A model generated the notes under the pieces. That model was not told the DNA's origin and made no database searches. It was given only the letters and a program-made list of their open reading frames with translations. Shown here in pieces: positions 22,186 to 33,759 of a DNA stretch of 64,000 nucleotides. Both the position numbers and the translations under genes were made by a program. Source of the DNA: Mytilus californianus (taxonomy: Eukaryota > Mollusca > Bivalvia > Mytilida > Mytilidae); NCBI RefSeq assembly GCF_021869535.1, contig NW_026262668.1, positions 68,593,558 to 68,657,557 of the forward strand, given 5' to 3'. How positions within the stretch are numbered: position 1 is the stretch's first letter; every line of letters begins with the position of its first letter.

Positions 22186-23035
22186 TGTAGTTACATGAAC
22201 AAAACATTGAGGAATATATCTACCTCATGGAAGGCTCGGATTTCTATGCGAGATTTGGCTATAACTTAGATTTGTTTACTTCTTCAGTTTTATCAGCTCT
22301 GCAACGTTAAAAATTAATTCTGGATTTTCAGATATTTTATATTTGGCGTGGTGTCTTACTGTTCACAAGAGAAATCAGTTGTCGAAATGCGCATCTGGTG
22401 CATTTAAATTGGTACCTTTAATGTAAATGGCGAAGAATGGAAAAATAAAAGAAATAAATTGTACTGAAAGTTTAAAATAATGGTGATCAAGACAAGAGTG
22501 TATATTGTCGATACATTCAAGTACATAACGAATTAAACATTAATATTGCAATGTTAATTTAATAGGGATCCCATTCAATACGTGTCTGAGAATCTTTTTC
22601 TCTTTTTATTCAGGTGACAAGTGGAAGGGAAAAAACAAAATGTCAAAGTTATAATTGTTTTGTTACGAAAAGATTCACATCGAGTAACTCTTGCTGTTGG
22701 TAGCATGGTACTCTGGTATACATGATCCACCATGTACTATGTTTGCAAAAAATTACGCGTATTTTCCCCGCTTTATTCAAGTTTCCAATTTACGACTGCT
22801 ATGACCGAGTTATTTGCGACTAATTAGTATCGTTAATCGTCATTGTGAAACCGTCGCGTAACGAAAACACGGTAATTTTTCACGATTTACGACCTTTTAT
22901 AAAACGAAAACTTGTATTCCAGCGAGAAAGAAACAATTGTCAACCTCCTTTCATTATGTCCAAAATTATCGAGGCATCCATCAGCTTCAGTAGTACCGGC
23001 CTCATCAATAGTGGGTTATAATCATAAAAAAGTCT
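22186..23035. other. Intergenic, no gene recognised
   Basis: Contains a short dispersed-repeat piece near 22345-22430 (GTCGAAATGCGCATCTGGTG). Nothing else recognised. Confidence 0.4.
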
Positions 23036-23039
23036 TTGT

Positions 23040-23430
23040 CACTTTTAATTGTCTAAAGATTTTCTACCCCAGGAAGAGATTACATTAACTGTTTTTTGGC
23101 AAAAACCTTTCGGAATTTTGGGTCATCAATGCTCTTCAACTTTGAACTTGATTTTGCTGTTAAACATTTTTGATCCGAGCGTCATTGGTGCGTCTTTTGT
23201 TGAGGAACGCGCGTCTGGTGTACAGAATTATAAACGTATCTTTAAGTTTTTTACAACAACTGGGTCGATGCCACTGCTGGTGAAAGTTTCTTCCCCGAAG
23301 GTATCACCAACCCAGAAGTCAGCACTACTGTGTCATTGAATATGGTCATATTTATAAATTAACTTACAGAACTTTTAAATTCTTCGAAATACTAAGGATT
23401 TTCTACGCCAGAAATCGATTACCTTAACTG
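23040..23430 (+). repeat. Dispersed family C
   Basis: Contains ACTGGGTCGATGCCACTGC and CCCGAAGGTATCACC followed by CAGTAGTC-like sequence. Related copies are at 29345-29440 and 32085-32430. The frame at 23049-23339 is part of the repeat, not a gene. Confidence 0.6.
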
Positions 23431-23439
23431 TATTTGGCA

Positions 23440-24015
23440 AAACATTTCGGAATTTGACAACATATTTGTTACGTTTGGAGGACGTGTTTTTCAACAAACA
23501 ATCTGCATTCCTATTGGAACCAACTGTGATCCTCTTCTTGCCGACTTGTTCCTTTGTTCATATGAGGCTGACTTCATACAGGAACTTCTTAGGAAGAAAG
23601 AAAAGAAGTTAGCAGTATCCTTTAATTTCACTTTCCGCTATGTAGATGATGTTCTCTCACTAAATAATTCAAAATTTGGTGACTGTTGAACGCAGATAAA
23701 GGATACAACAGATACAGTTAAGTCTGCCTCATATCATGGCTTACGTCTAGAAATTGACAATGCTGGTCGGTTGAAGACAAAGAGATCATTCAGTTTCACA
23801 ATTGTGTACTTTCCATTTCTATGTGACAACATTCCAGCAGCGCCTGCATACGGAGTAAATATCTCCAAGTTGATACGATATTCCAAAGCTTGTATTTCCT
23901 ATCATGATTTTCCTGATATAGGGTTGTTGCTCACAAGGAAGAATGACAACGGATATGTTCCAATTGTCGTAAATACAATCCTGCCCCCTTTTCCACGAAT
24001 GCGACCTACCAAATT
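23440..24015 (+). pseudogene. Reverse transcriptase fragment with intact YVDD box
   Basis: Translates as PIGTNCDPLLADLF, then NFTFRYVDDVLSLNN, with the YVDD codons at about 23638-23649. A stop codon follows soon after (about 23686). A second stretch carries KDTTDT and PAAPAYGVNISKLIRYS motifs. The order matches the palm and thumb of the RT family seen at 21770 and 24430. Frame breaks make it non-functional. Confidence 0.75.
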
Positions 24016-24024
24016 AGACTGATC

Positions 24025-24400
24025 ACCGGGTTAGTACTAACATGAGCGACACGACGGGTGCCACATGTGGAACAGGATCTGCTTACCCTTCCAGAGCACC
24101 TGAGATCACCCCGAGTTTTTGGATTGGTTCGTGTTGCTCAGTCTTTGGTTTGCTATGTTGTGTTTTGTGTACTGTTATTTGTCTTTTTCTTTTTTAGCCA
24201 TGTTTTCAGTTTATTTTCGAATTATGAATTTGAATGTCCCTTTGGTATCCTTCGCCTCTCTTTTGTGTCCTCAATGCTTTTTAACTTCGTACTTGATTTT
24301 GGCCGTTTAACAATTTTGATTCGGGCGTCATTGATGAGTCTTTTGTAGATGAAACGTGCGTCTGGCGTCAAACATTATCAACCTGGTATCTTTGATTAAG
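24025..24400 (+). repeat. Dispersed families B and C, joined
   Basis: Starts with GAGCGACACGACGGGTGCC, continues through the family B body, then the family C ending GCGTCTGGCGT. It sits between two RT fragments of one family, consistent with its being part of that element's 3' region or a nested insertion. Confidence 0.6.
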
Positions 24401-24429
24401 TATTTGTATCTAATTCCAAGTTGTCCAAG

Positions 24430-25935
24430 CCTGTCACTTTGTAAAAATCCCTCAAACTTTTCATCCAAAACCTGTATTGATGATGTCCTATCACTGAATA
24501 ACCCATATTTCAGTCAGTACTTACATCTCATATATCCCAGTGACCTTGAAATTAAGGATACTACTGATACTAGAAGGACTGCTTCATACCTTGATCTTTT
24601 CCTCAATATTGACACAGATGAACGACTTAACACTAAAATCTATGACAGACGGGACGATTTCAACTTCCCAATTATCAATTTCCCATTTCTCAGCATTAAC
24701 ATACCTTCTGTCCCATCGTATCGTATGGTGTTTACATATCTCAGTTAATACATTATGCTCGTGCATGTTCACACTATAAGGACTGCATATACAGGAGTGT
24801 ACTCCTTACGCAGAAACTGCTCAAACAGAGTTATGAGGAGGAAAGATTAAAAATGACACTCCGTAAATTTTACGGACACCATCACGAATTGATTAATCTA
24901 TACGATGTGTTTGTGTCTAAACTAACTAACGACATTTTTACCACGTCTTAGATTGTGGTTTACCATCTACGTCGTCTGGTTGCTAAGTACCGAACGTGAC
25001 CTATTCCCGAATATGACTGTTTTCCCCGAGTGTGAATTCACATTGCTATTAGACGTGTCTCGGTATTTATACATCCAACATTCATGTATTTAGTTATGAT
25101 GTTTCGTTTGTAATTCTGGTTGGATATTGTGTTATGTCTTATCGTTTGTGGTTTGAATTCTGTTTTTATTTTCTACATGTATGTAAAAGTTAAGATATTT
25201 AATCAGCTAGTACATTTATATGATTTATAGTTTAAAGCTACTATATGCACAGGATTAATTTGTTTTTACAGTTTTGATTTAGAAGAAAAACCGATGTTGG
25301 TTAGAAAATACAAATAATTACACCATTACTAACACAATCCTATATTAATATTCTTGTAATGGTTAGAAAATACATAAAATAACACCATTACAAACTTAAT
25401 CCCAATTTTATATTCTATTTTCAGAAATTTACCTGTGACGTCACTTTTTGTGGCGTTGATACATTCGTGTGACGTACAGTTCATAATTCTATTGTGGTGT
25501 AAATGAGAGGTGTCCGTTGTTATTCTGTGGTTTACATGTTGTAATGTACTATTATATTATTTAATTTATGTCTCTGTCCTGAGTGTTCTTGCGTTTAGTT
25601 GTAATGTATTCCTGTCACGTAATGTTGTCATTTTAGCGGTATTTTTAACATTGCCATATAAGCGGGAGGTTTGGCTAGCCATAAAACCAGGTTCAACCCA
25701 CCATTTTTTCTTAAAATGTCCTGTACCAAGTCAGGAATACGGCAGTTGTTATCAAATAGTCCGTTTCAATGTATGTTGGGGTTTGTTTTTGTAGTTCAGT
25801 GTTTATGTTGTTCCGTTGTTTTTCTCTTATAATTGATGTGTTTCCCTCGGTTTTGGTTTGTGACCCGGGTTTGTTTCAGTTAAATCGATTTATGACTATT
25901 GAACAGCGGTATACTACTGTTGCTTTCATTTGATA
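24430..25935 (+). mobile_element. RT element 3' portion: thumb region plus long 3' tail
   Basis: A coding remnant at 24475-24950 carries IDDVLSLNN, YLDLFLNID, RRDDFNFPIINFPF and downstream thumb-like sequence broken by stops. About 1 kb of non-coding 3' tail follows (TGGCTAGCCATAAAACCAGG at 25672-25691), ending near ACAGCGGTATACTACTGTTG. I recognise the tail from memory as highly repeated in mussel genomes. Same RT family as 23440-24015. Confidence 0.65.
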
Positions 25936-27320
25936 ACTCATTTAATGTTTCTTGATATTCTGGTGAACTGTAAACAATCCAACGTACAGAGTTGCTATTG
26001 TCCTCTATATCAATTGGTATATATGAAAAAAAAACATGGAGTGAGTCTAGACGAGTCGGACTGAATAACGAATTCCTTTATTTGCCATATCTGTTTGTAA
26101 ATCATCTAGGTAAGCTGTCAAACATAACTGCTTTAGACGGGAAACAGAAATCTATGGAACAATACATTAATAAGACAAATCAAAATCAACGTAGCTACAA
26201 TACAGATATAGCAAAAAGCGTAGGAAATTAAAGGATACCAATACATGAAAGTGATATCAAAAGGTGATATTAAAGAATAGTTCCAACCTCAGGCTATTCT
26301 TTTATGGTCATTTGGTGATATAGCTCGTATCGTTTCTACATACTTATACATCCGTGGTTTTCCCATTCTTAGGTTTGAGTGTTCCTAATGAGTTAAATCT
26401 AGATGACTTTTTCGGACGCTCTACAGTTATCGTGATTTATTTTCGTATTACTTGCCTTGCATGAACTACACTATTGCGCAGCGACCAAATCGAATTGTTT
26501 GCGACTCATTCACTAGATAGTTTCTAGCGATAACATAAGTTTAAGCTAAATATAACCATGAGTAGTCAGTCAAAGTGAATTCTGGAACACACGGTAGTGA
26601 CCTAATCTATATGGTTAACATTAATATATGAAAGATATTAAGGCGTCATTATGCAGTGCAATGTGTATCCATTAGGGTATGATCGATAACTACTAGTATG
26701 TAAAATGGTATTACATAATAGAAAGTATAAATGAAACAAATAACAAAGTTACTAAAATAAATGAAAGAAATTTCCCTCCATGACAACTTACTTTATTTCA
26801 TTTCCTTGTTCTATCTATAACATTAGTATTTATCGATACTGTTATGCAGTTAACAATTCCATGGTGTACATTTAAGTTTTTCTGTCAGAAATCGACACTA
26901 TATAGAAAAACTATATAAACGCTTCAAGATATAACCATCTCACAATCTTATGTTTTCATTTCCTTTCACTACCGAATCCAGTCACTACCATTAACAATCT
27001 TCAAAACTTGTTTATACTCTGATATCAACGGCAACAAATGGCACTCATGTAGGCCTTTTCAACATCAAGTTTTTTGTCAAGTGCGCAGCCATCAATGATT
27101 CCTAGTCAAACTCTTTTTAACCCAACTTGACAACTATATTTTGTCAGTATTTAACTGATCTGCAACAATAAGTAAAAAAAAAACAAGTACTATACTAGAA
27201 TAATTTAAGGCGTATAAAATAAATAGTTCTTGTGTTGTGCTGTCACACAACTTCTAGGTAAGGGGACTGGTTTGCCGCTCACAAACATGTTTAACCACGC
27301 AAGATTTGTATGTCCCCGTT
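25936..27320. other. Intergenic, no gene recognised
   Basis: AT-rich sequence without an exon-like frame. The open frame at 25992-26231 has no recognised motif. Confidence 0.4.
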
Positions 27321-27562
27321 CCTTAGCCAATAGCCTGTAAATAAGTGATTGTCGTAGATTGCAATTTGCCATATATTTTTTTCGTTTATTGTTTTTAGCT
27401 TAAATCAGGTCGTTGGTTTTCTCTTGAATTATTTCACATTTTGTCATACTGTGACCTCTCACAGCTTACTATTAGTTGTTTTGGTCCATTATTGAATGCC
27501 GTACGTGACCTGTATTTGCTTTGTCCTTATGGATTGTTGTCTCATTGGCAATCATGTAGTTT
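27321..27562 (+). repeat. Dispersed family A (3' part of YLDD-type RT tail)
   Basis: Contains the AAATCAGG…GTTTTCTC…TTTCACATTTTGTCAT and GTTGTCTCATTGGCAATCAT landmarks that also occur at 42000-42262 and 53230-53456. Confidence 0.55.
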
Positions 27563-27564
27563 AT

Positions 27565-27566
<2 letters not shown>

Positions 27567-27608
<42 letters not shown>
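27567..27608. repeat. (CT)n(AT)n microsatellite
   Basis: About 12 CT units followed by about 9 AT units. It forms the left tail of the SINE pair. Confidence 0.9.
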
Positions 27609-27880
27609 ATTCGTCTCAAATTTAGCCCAACAATGTTAGATCTTCAAATTTGCGTTAGCACATTTTTGTTCTTCCCTCAGCGGGATTCGAACCTTTGCAC
27701 CACTCGACCACCTAGACTGTCGGGTGGTCTTGGGCGCTGGACAAGGTACAGGCGGTGTTGCCTCGATGTCACAGAAGCAAGTGTTCGAATCCCGCTGAGG
27801 GAAGAACAAAAATTTGCTAACGCAAATTTGAAGATCTAACATTGTTGGGCTAAATTTGAGACGAATTATATATATATTAT
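27608..27880. mobile_element. Head-to-head pair of tRNA-derived SINEs
   Basis: The two outer arms (27608-27693 and 27783-27875) are near-perfect inverted copies of one sequence. It contains a Pol III B box (GGTTCGAATCC on the minus strand at 27683-27693; TGTTCGAATCC on the plus strand) and a tail ending in AT repeats. The left copy has a perfect A box (TGGTCGAGTGG, minus strand, 27700-27710) only 6 nt from its B box, so the middle of its tRNA part is missing. The central part (27730-27782) continues the right copy's tRNA-like head. The same family occurs at 56833-57003. Confidence 0.7.
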
Positions 27881-28149
27881 GATGTTAGCCCTGTATTACC
27901 ACGTGTTATCCGTTGGAGAATGTCTGTCATAAAGTTGTCACATGTTGAGACGTGTATGTCTAAGAAGTGTACAAAATAACACCAATATTACAAAAAAAAA
28001 AGGAAACAATAAATGTATCTATAAATATTTCGGATAACAGATATCCTTCTTCAGTATGATTATGATGTAAAATGAATCATGTCTGATTTAACTATAACAA
28101 TCTTGAAATTTATACAATTAGAACCGAACAGCAACGCTTGTGCAATTCT

Positions 28150-28625
28150 AAAATTTCAAAAATGACGTAGGTAATATAGGTATTTACAACAGAGACTGCA
28201 TATATATGCTTCTAATAAAAATAGTAATGTGCGATATGAACTGGTACATTTCTAAAATTTCAAAGGTGACGACAGTTAATATATTACAACAAATACATTC
28301 CCAATGAACAGCACTGACCGATTTGAGCTGGTATAATATTTCAAATTTGACGACGGTAAAGTAATTACAACAGAGGCTGCGTATTTAAACATCCCAAATA
28401 AATAGCAGTTTGATAATGATTTAAAAAAAAAAATAATAATAATTTTGACAAAGGTTAAGTAATTGAACGTGGCTGCGTACTTATACATCCCAAATGAATA
28501 GTACCCTGCGATTTAAACTGGTATGATTCTCGAATTTAAGAGTTGACAAAGGTTAAGGAATAGCAACACAGACTGCGTAGTAATGTGTAATATAACCCAA
28601 ATGAAAAGCGCTGCGCGAATTAGAA
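28150..28625. repeat. Degenerate tandem repeat, about 80-100 bp period
   Basis: Five diverged units recognisable by ACAACAGAGGCTGCG, CATCCCAAATGAATAG and CGATTTAAACTGGTA landmarks, with unit starts near 28183, 28283, 28363, 28462 and 28561. Confidence 0.5.
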
Positions 28626-28685
28626 CTACACCTTTTCATTGATCCCATTTGGTGCCAAAATTTTAATTTGTCATTTCGGGGCCTT

Positions 28686-28811
28686 TTATAGCTGACTATG
28701 CGGTATGGGTTTTGTGCACTTATGTAGCCGTACGGTGACCTATAGTTGTTAACTTCTTTGTCATTTGGTCTCTCGTATTGGCAATGATACCACATCTTCT
28801 TATTTTTATAT
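28686..28811 (+). repeat. Dispersed family A, 3' end
   Basis: Contains CCGTACGGTGACCTATAGTT and ends ACCACATCTTCTTATTTTTA, the common 3' terminus of this family. Confidence 0.7.
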
Positions 28812-28899
28812 GTAAGAATAATATTATTAAGAGCAAGACGTCCTAATGATTTTACTTGCTAAACGATCTAAGAATTCCATCATATTCTTATTTATTGTT

Positions 28900-29240
28900 G
28901 AAAAAGAGGGGCGAAAGATACCAGAGGGACATTCAAACTCATAAATCGAAAATAAACTGACAACGCCATGGTTGAAAAAGAAAAAGACAAACAGACAAAC
29001 AATAGTACACAAAACACAACTTAGAAAACTAAAGACTAAGCAACACGAACCCCACCAAAAACTGGGGGTGATCTCAGGTGCTCCGGAAGGGTAAGCAGAT
29101 CCTTCTCCACTTGTGGCACCCGTCGTGTTGCTCATGTTAGTACAAACCCGGTAAATAGTCTAATTCGGTAGGTCACATTCGTGAAAAGGGAACGGGATTG
29201 TAGTAACGACATCAGGAACATATCCGCTTTCATCTTTGAA
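28900..29240 (-). repeat. Dispersed family B, minus copy
   Basis: Reverse of 23930-24260 over most of its length, including the CCGGAGCACCTGAGATCACC landmark on the minus strand. Confidence 0.65.
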
Positions 29241-29289
29241 ACGGATATTCAATAACGGTCAACCAACTCGTGATGGCGTCCGTAAAATT

Positions 29290-29440
29290 TACGAAGGGAT
29301 GATTTCAACTTCACCATTTGGAGATGCGGACGCACGAAATTTAAAAAGTTTTATTTTCATTTACCAGCACTGGGTCGATAGCATTGTTTGGGGACAGTGT
29401 GTTGTCAGCCCAGTAGTCAGTGCTTCGGTACTGACATGAG
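29290..29440 (+). repeat. Dispersed family C fragment
   Basis: Contains CACTGGGTCGATAGC and CAGCCCAGTAGTCAGTGCTT. Related to 32085-32200. Confidence 0.5.
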
Positions 29441-30069
29441 GTATTATATACTTTTCTCGAACTTCCCCGTTATGAAATTACTAAGAATCTTAAGGTTCAA
29501 CTCCTTTTTCTTGGCTATTCTTGCTATGTCACTGTTGGTAGTATAGCGCCTAATATTTCATAGTTATTATACATAACTGGCTTTCAAATGTTTGGGTTTG
29601 AGCGTTCCTGGTGAAAATGAATCAAGTACCGCGTTTCGGACGCACGAAATTTATAAAGTGTTAAAATATCATTTCAAGGACTTTCTACATTTGGCACAAT
29701 AATCCCTGCCGACAACATCGATTAACACTGGAATCGATTTGATCAAATTTTCATTGTCTATGTTGTTTTACTGATTCTAACTAAGCCCTATATCTATAAC
29801 TACCTTAAGATGTAATTAAGTTTCAAAAGTTTAACGGATTATGAAAGGCTAATATATCTTCTGTTCAATTCTTTCCTACTTCGAGTGTACGGAATGGTGC
29901 AGTAGGCGTAAAAGGCATCGGTTCGAGATGAGGTAGTTTGCAAAAATTTTCACGAATAGACTTGATAGGGCTTGATAAGGGATTCTGAGGGCGGCCAACT
30001 CAGAAAATAGCTCCGCACACAGAATCCCAAAAGGGATTAGTAGCTCAACATATTATACACTGACCTGTA
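29441..30069. other. Intergenic, no gene recognised
   Basis: Downstream of the RING-type exon on the minus strand, so part may be its 3' UTR. No other feature seen. Confidence 0.35.
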
Positions 30070-30236
30070 TTACTGGTCGACAGATGTGTTTGAATTCGAT
30101 TGAATGAAACTCTTTTCTTCTTTCTTGGCCTCTGTTAGTTCGGATTTCGTAAATGAACTTATGGAGGAACGACAAAGACAGCATCTTTCCTTTTCACTAT
30201 TTAAAAGCCATCCACGAGCACAATTTTTATGGAATT
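30070..30236 (-). CDS. Terminal exon with C-terminal half of a RING-H2 finger (partial gene)
   Basis: On the minus strand a good 3' splice site (pyrimidine-rich, ending GTCCAG, AG at 30237-30238) precedes an open segment of 55 codons ending in TAA. It encodes FHKNCARGWL followed by CCLCRSS: H-x2-C, then W-L, then C-x2-C, the second half of a RING-H2 zinc finger. A Ser/Lys/Glu-rich tail follows. RING-H2 proteins are usually E3 ubiquitin ligases. The first half of the finger must lie in an upstream exon at higher coordinates, which I could not find. The exon starts in phase 1. A chance match is possible given the short length. Confidence 0.45.
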
Positions 30237-30812
30237 CTGGACATAAAATCACAGAATAGTAAATTAAAATAGTCATGATATACTTTTTAATTATATATAT
30301 AAATGTATACATCAATCGAAATAAAATTTTAAATGTCAATGGAGAAAGCATATTACTTTGCAGAAAATGTACAAGGCAAACAAACCTGTATTTATGATAA
30401 CTATATATTACGAATATTTTAAGGCACAATTTTGAGAATATGCCAAATCGTTATTAAAATATTAAATCGTTAACGCCAAAATTTTTAATTTACAGGAACA
30501 ATTAGCCATTTTGACTTGTTTTAATTAACGCAAATAAGTGGCAAATATTTCATGCATATTATGGACTAGAACAAAACATTTTATAGGTAGGTTTTGCATT
30601 TTATTGAACCTATATGCTGAGAGTACCATGAGATGCGCACGCAGATCGTAGAGGTCACTAGTGTATTTGGTCTTGTGAGGTCAAGTCATGGAATTTATCC
30701 CTCTTATGTTTATTTGAAAATAATGGATATCTTAATTGTTTTTAACTGGAAATTAATATATTTGTGACATTTGGAATACAAACTTTACGATTTGATATAG
30801 TTTTTCGATGGA
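30237..30812. other. No gene recognised (possible intron)
   Basis: AT-rich. If the two minus-strand exon candidates flanking it are real they belong to different transcripts or splice forms, since the upstream one ends in a stop codon. Confidence 0.3.
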
Positions 30813-30914
30813 TTAATATTCTAACGATGTAGCTTGTGATGGATAATTTGTCACGTTGTCGTGAAGGACGGAAATTTCGACTGCCTTTGGAAAACCCAAG
30901 ATATCTTTTGGAAA
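30813..30914 (-). CDS. Possible short terminal exon, unrecognised
   Basis: On the minus strand ATTTCTGTCAG (AG at 30915-30916) precedes a phase-0 segment of 33 codons (FPKDILGFPKAVEISVLHDN…) ending in TAA. Composition looks protein-like and the phase fits the end of the exon at 38451-38562. No domain is recognised, and another frame over the same bases is also open, so this is weak. Confidence 0.2.
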   Translation of the reverse strand, partial: FPKDILGFPKAVEISVLHDNVTNYPSQATSLEY

Positions 30915-31259
30915 CTGACAGAAATATTGTCTTACAACAGGTCACCGACGAACGTTAAACATGCAGAGAGTGTAACATTCTCTCTTTACACAATGATACA
31001 ATTAAAACGCCTAATTTTGAAAGGACATGGCTGTGTATTTATACATTCTGCACAACCAAACGGACTTTAGTTGAGTTGTACTGCCAAATGGGAAAAATGT
31101 TTGTCATATTGCTATACCCCCAGATAAATCTTTGGGTATTTTAATAGCCAAAACAGCCTGATATATAAAATAGTTGTGACTTATATTGTATAATTACTCT
31201 TTATTCTAGAATAACAGTCCTTAATTTCTTAAAAATAGTTCACATAGTGATGATACCTT

Positions 31260-32080
31260 GTACGCCTGTGTAAGAACAAGAAGCTCCTAAGAGCCTGTAT
31301 CACTCACCTGGTACAAAATATGCTAATTTTGATATTTATTGTTTTCCTTCATTGCAATCAGTTATGTTTGCTTATTTGGTGATCTTGTTTAGTGGCATTT
31401 TTGTAAGTCTTGTATTGATAATTATCTTTACTGTTTACAGTTTAAAGTCTTTTGAAGTTTTTGGGATACGAAAGACGTCATCTAATGGCAATAAATCCTA
31501 TAACTAGTGTACGTGACAATTTGACCATGTTTGCTGTTCTGTTTTGCTTTTTAAAGTTTCTCTCTTACTTTAATAGTTTTTGACAAAAATGCAAAAAGTG
31601 ATAAAAATCATCATTCAGAAGAAATAACTTCCATAAGGAGTCGATTGACAATGTTTGTCATAACGACTGATAATAGTTTGTGCTGAAACTACAAAAAATG
31701 GTAAAATCATCTGTTAAGGGCAATAACTCCTCTCCGTGTTAATTGACTATTTCGAACATGTTGACTTATTTATAGAGATCTTATTTTGCTGAACATGTTT
31801 GCTATATATTGATGCTCTCTATCTATCTTTGTTTTTGAAAAAAAAAAATCCTAAATTGGTAAAAATGGTCATTCAAAGGCAATAACGCTTTCAAAATATG
31901 AGTAGGTTGGCAATTTCGGCCATGTTGACTTAATTGTAGATTTTATTGTGCTTTAGATTTTCGTTAATTATATCTATAATGGCTTCTGCAAAAGATAAAA
32001 CCATCTTTCAAGAGCAATAACTGTTATAAGCGGTCATTTGACAATTTTGGCCAAGATGATGGTATATATGATGAGTTTAT
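31260..32080 (-). repeat. Dispersed family D
   Basis: Begins GCTCCTAAGAGCCTGTATCACTCACCTG and contains several GGCAATAACTCC blocks spaced along it. Related copies are at 33040-33310, 44796-45960 and 58255-60720. Non-coding. Confidence 0.6.
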
Positions 32081-32084
32081 TAAC

Positions 32085-32430
32085 AATCACTGGGTCGATG
32101 CTAATGCTGGTGGAGGTTTCCTCCCCGAAGGTATCTTCAGCCCAGTAGTCAGCACTTCTTTGTTGACATGAATTATCATTATTATGGTCAAAATTTAAAA
32201 ATTAACTGTTTACAAAACATTGAATTTTTCGAAATACAAGGAATGTTCTACCCCATGAAAAGACAACCTAAGCTGTATTTGGTAAAACCTTTCGGAATTT
32301 TGTATCCTCAATGCTCTTCAACATCGTACTTTATTTGGCTTTTTAAATTGTTTTGGTTCGAGCATCACTGATAAATCTTTTGTAGACGAAACGCGCTTCT
32401 TGGGTACAAATTTTAAGCCTGGTATCTCTG
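32085..32430 (+). repeat. Dispersed family C
   Basis: ACTGGGTCGATGCTAATGCTG, CCCCGAAGGTATC and a GTAGACGAAACGCGC ending. The frame at 32168-32371 is part of the repeat. Confidence 0.6.
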
Positions 32431-32749
32431 ATGAGTGTACTTACAGTTTCTGTAAAAAAAACTCAAACAATGACAATAACTCGTATATGGGGTAAACAAA
32501 ACTATAAAAAAAATCAAAGGGGAAGTCCATACAAACTGACAAAATCAAACGATATCAACCAACGGAACGAATGGAAAACAACTTTTATATTATAGACATG
32601 GCACAGGCATATTCCGAAGAAAATGGTTGATTCAACCTTGTTTTATAGCTAGCTAAACTTTCCACTTGTATGACATTTGTTTAAAGTTCCGTTATTTTGA
32701 TAACATTGGTTGAGCAACCCAAACAGGCATAATAAGTTAATGTGACAAT

Positions 32750-32850
32750 AATTGGGACATTCAAACTCATAAGTCGAAAATAAACTGACAACGCACTTGT
32801 ACCAGGAACGCCCAAAGTAAAAACCCGATAGCTGGATGCATAAATACCGA
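32750..32850 (-). repeat. Dispersed family B fragment
   Basis: Shares GGGACATTCAAACTCATAAG and AAAATAAACTGACAACGC with the other family B copies. Confidence 0.5.
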
Positions 32851-33039
32851 GTCACGCCAGGAATTATTCTACCAAAAGGAACATAATAGCACGAATACAA
32901 ATAAAGGGAAAACTGTATTGTAAATATAAAATGTACAAAGATACACAACTTCAGTACCAAGAATTCGTCCACGTTGAATTGACGATTCGTCCATGTTGAC
33001 TTGTGTATCATATATTGTTGAACATTTTTACTGTCAAAA

Positions 33040-33310
33040 GATTATCTCGATCAACTAGAGTGTTATTAAAAAAGAATGGCAAAAGGGTAAAAATAAATAT
33101 TTAAAGGCAATAACTCCTTTTTGGGGTCATTTGACGATTTCTACCAAGTATGATTTAATGTAGATCTTATGGTTGTGGTCGTTTTTACCGTTTAAAAAAT
33201 CTCTATATTTGTTATAGTTTTGAAGATAATAACCAAAATTTTCCAAATTTGCAAAAAATAATATTTCAGAGACAATAACTCCAAAATTGATTGTCCGATT
33301 TTCTGGAAAT
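33040..33310 (-). repeat. Dispersed family D fragment
   Basis: GGCAATAACTCCTTTTTGGGG and GACAATAACTCC blocks as in 31260-32080. Confidence 0.45.
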
Positions 33311-33659
33311 TTATAAAGACATAGTCATTAACCTGCTGATCAATCTTATCCTATGTCAGATTTTCTTTAACTTTTTTTTTTAGATATCAGCCAAAAACTT
33401 TGAATTTTCCCCTGTTCTATTTTTAGAAACAGTGGCCAAGGCGAAGATTTTATTAATATTTTACGACAACGGACAGATGCGTTGAATAGAATTTGCGCGT
33501 TGCAACTTACGCCGCCGGATACAGTTTGTAGAAATGCAAAAGAAACCAAAGGGATATTCAAACTAATAAGTCGAATACGGTTACATACAGACACCTCATA
33601 AAGTTATTTCAGTCTTCTTTTAACTTGAAGAGAGTTTGGCACACACAATTTAATGCGGC

Positions 33660-33750
33660 ATCAGATTTTACGTCCCCATTCCAACCGGACTTGGCTGTGT
33701 ATTTATACATCCCATATAACCAAACGAACGTCCCACTGTAGCAAGGGGTG
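33660..33750. repeat. Short dispersed repeat
   Basis: GGCTGTGTATTTATACAT followed by ACCAAACG. The same motif occurs at 31028-31065 and in part at 28465-28490. Confidence 0.4.
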
Positions 33751-33759
33751 ATTGTCAGA

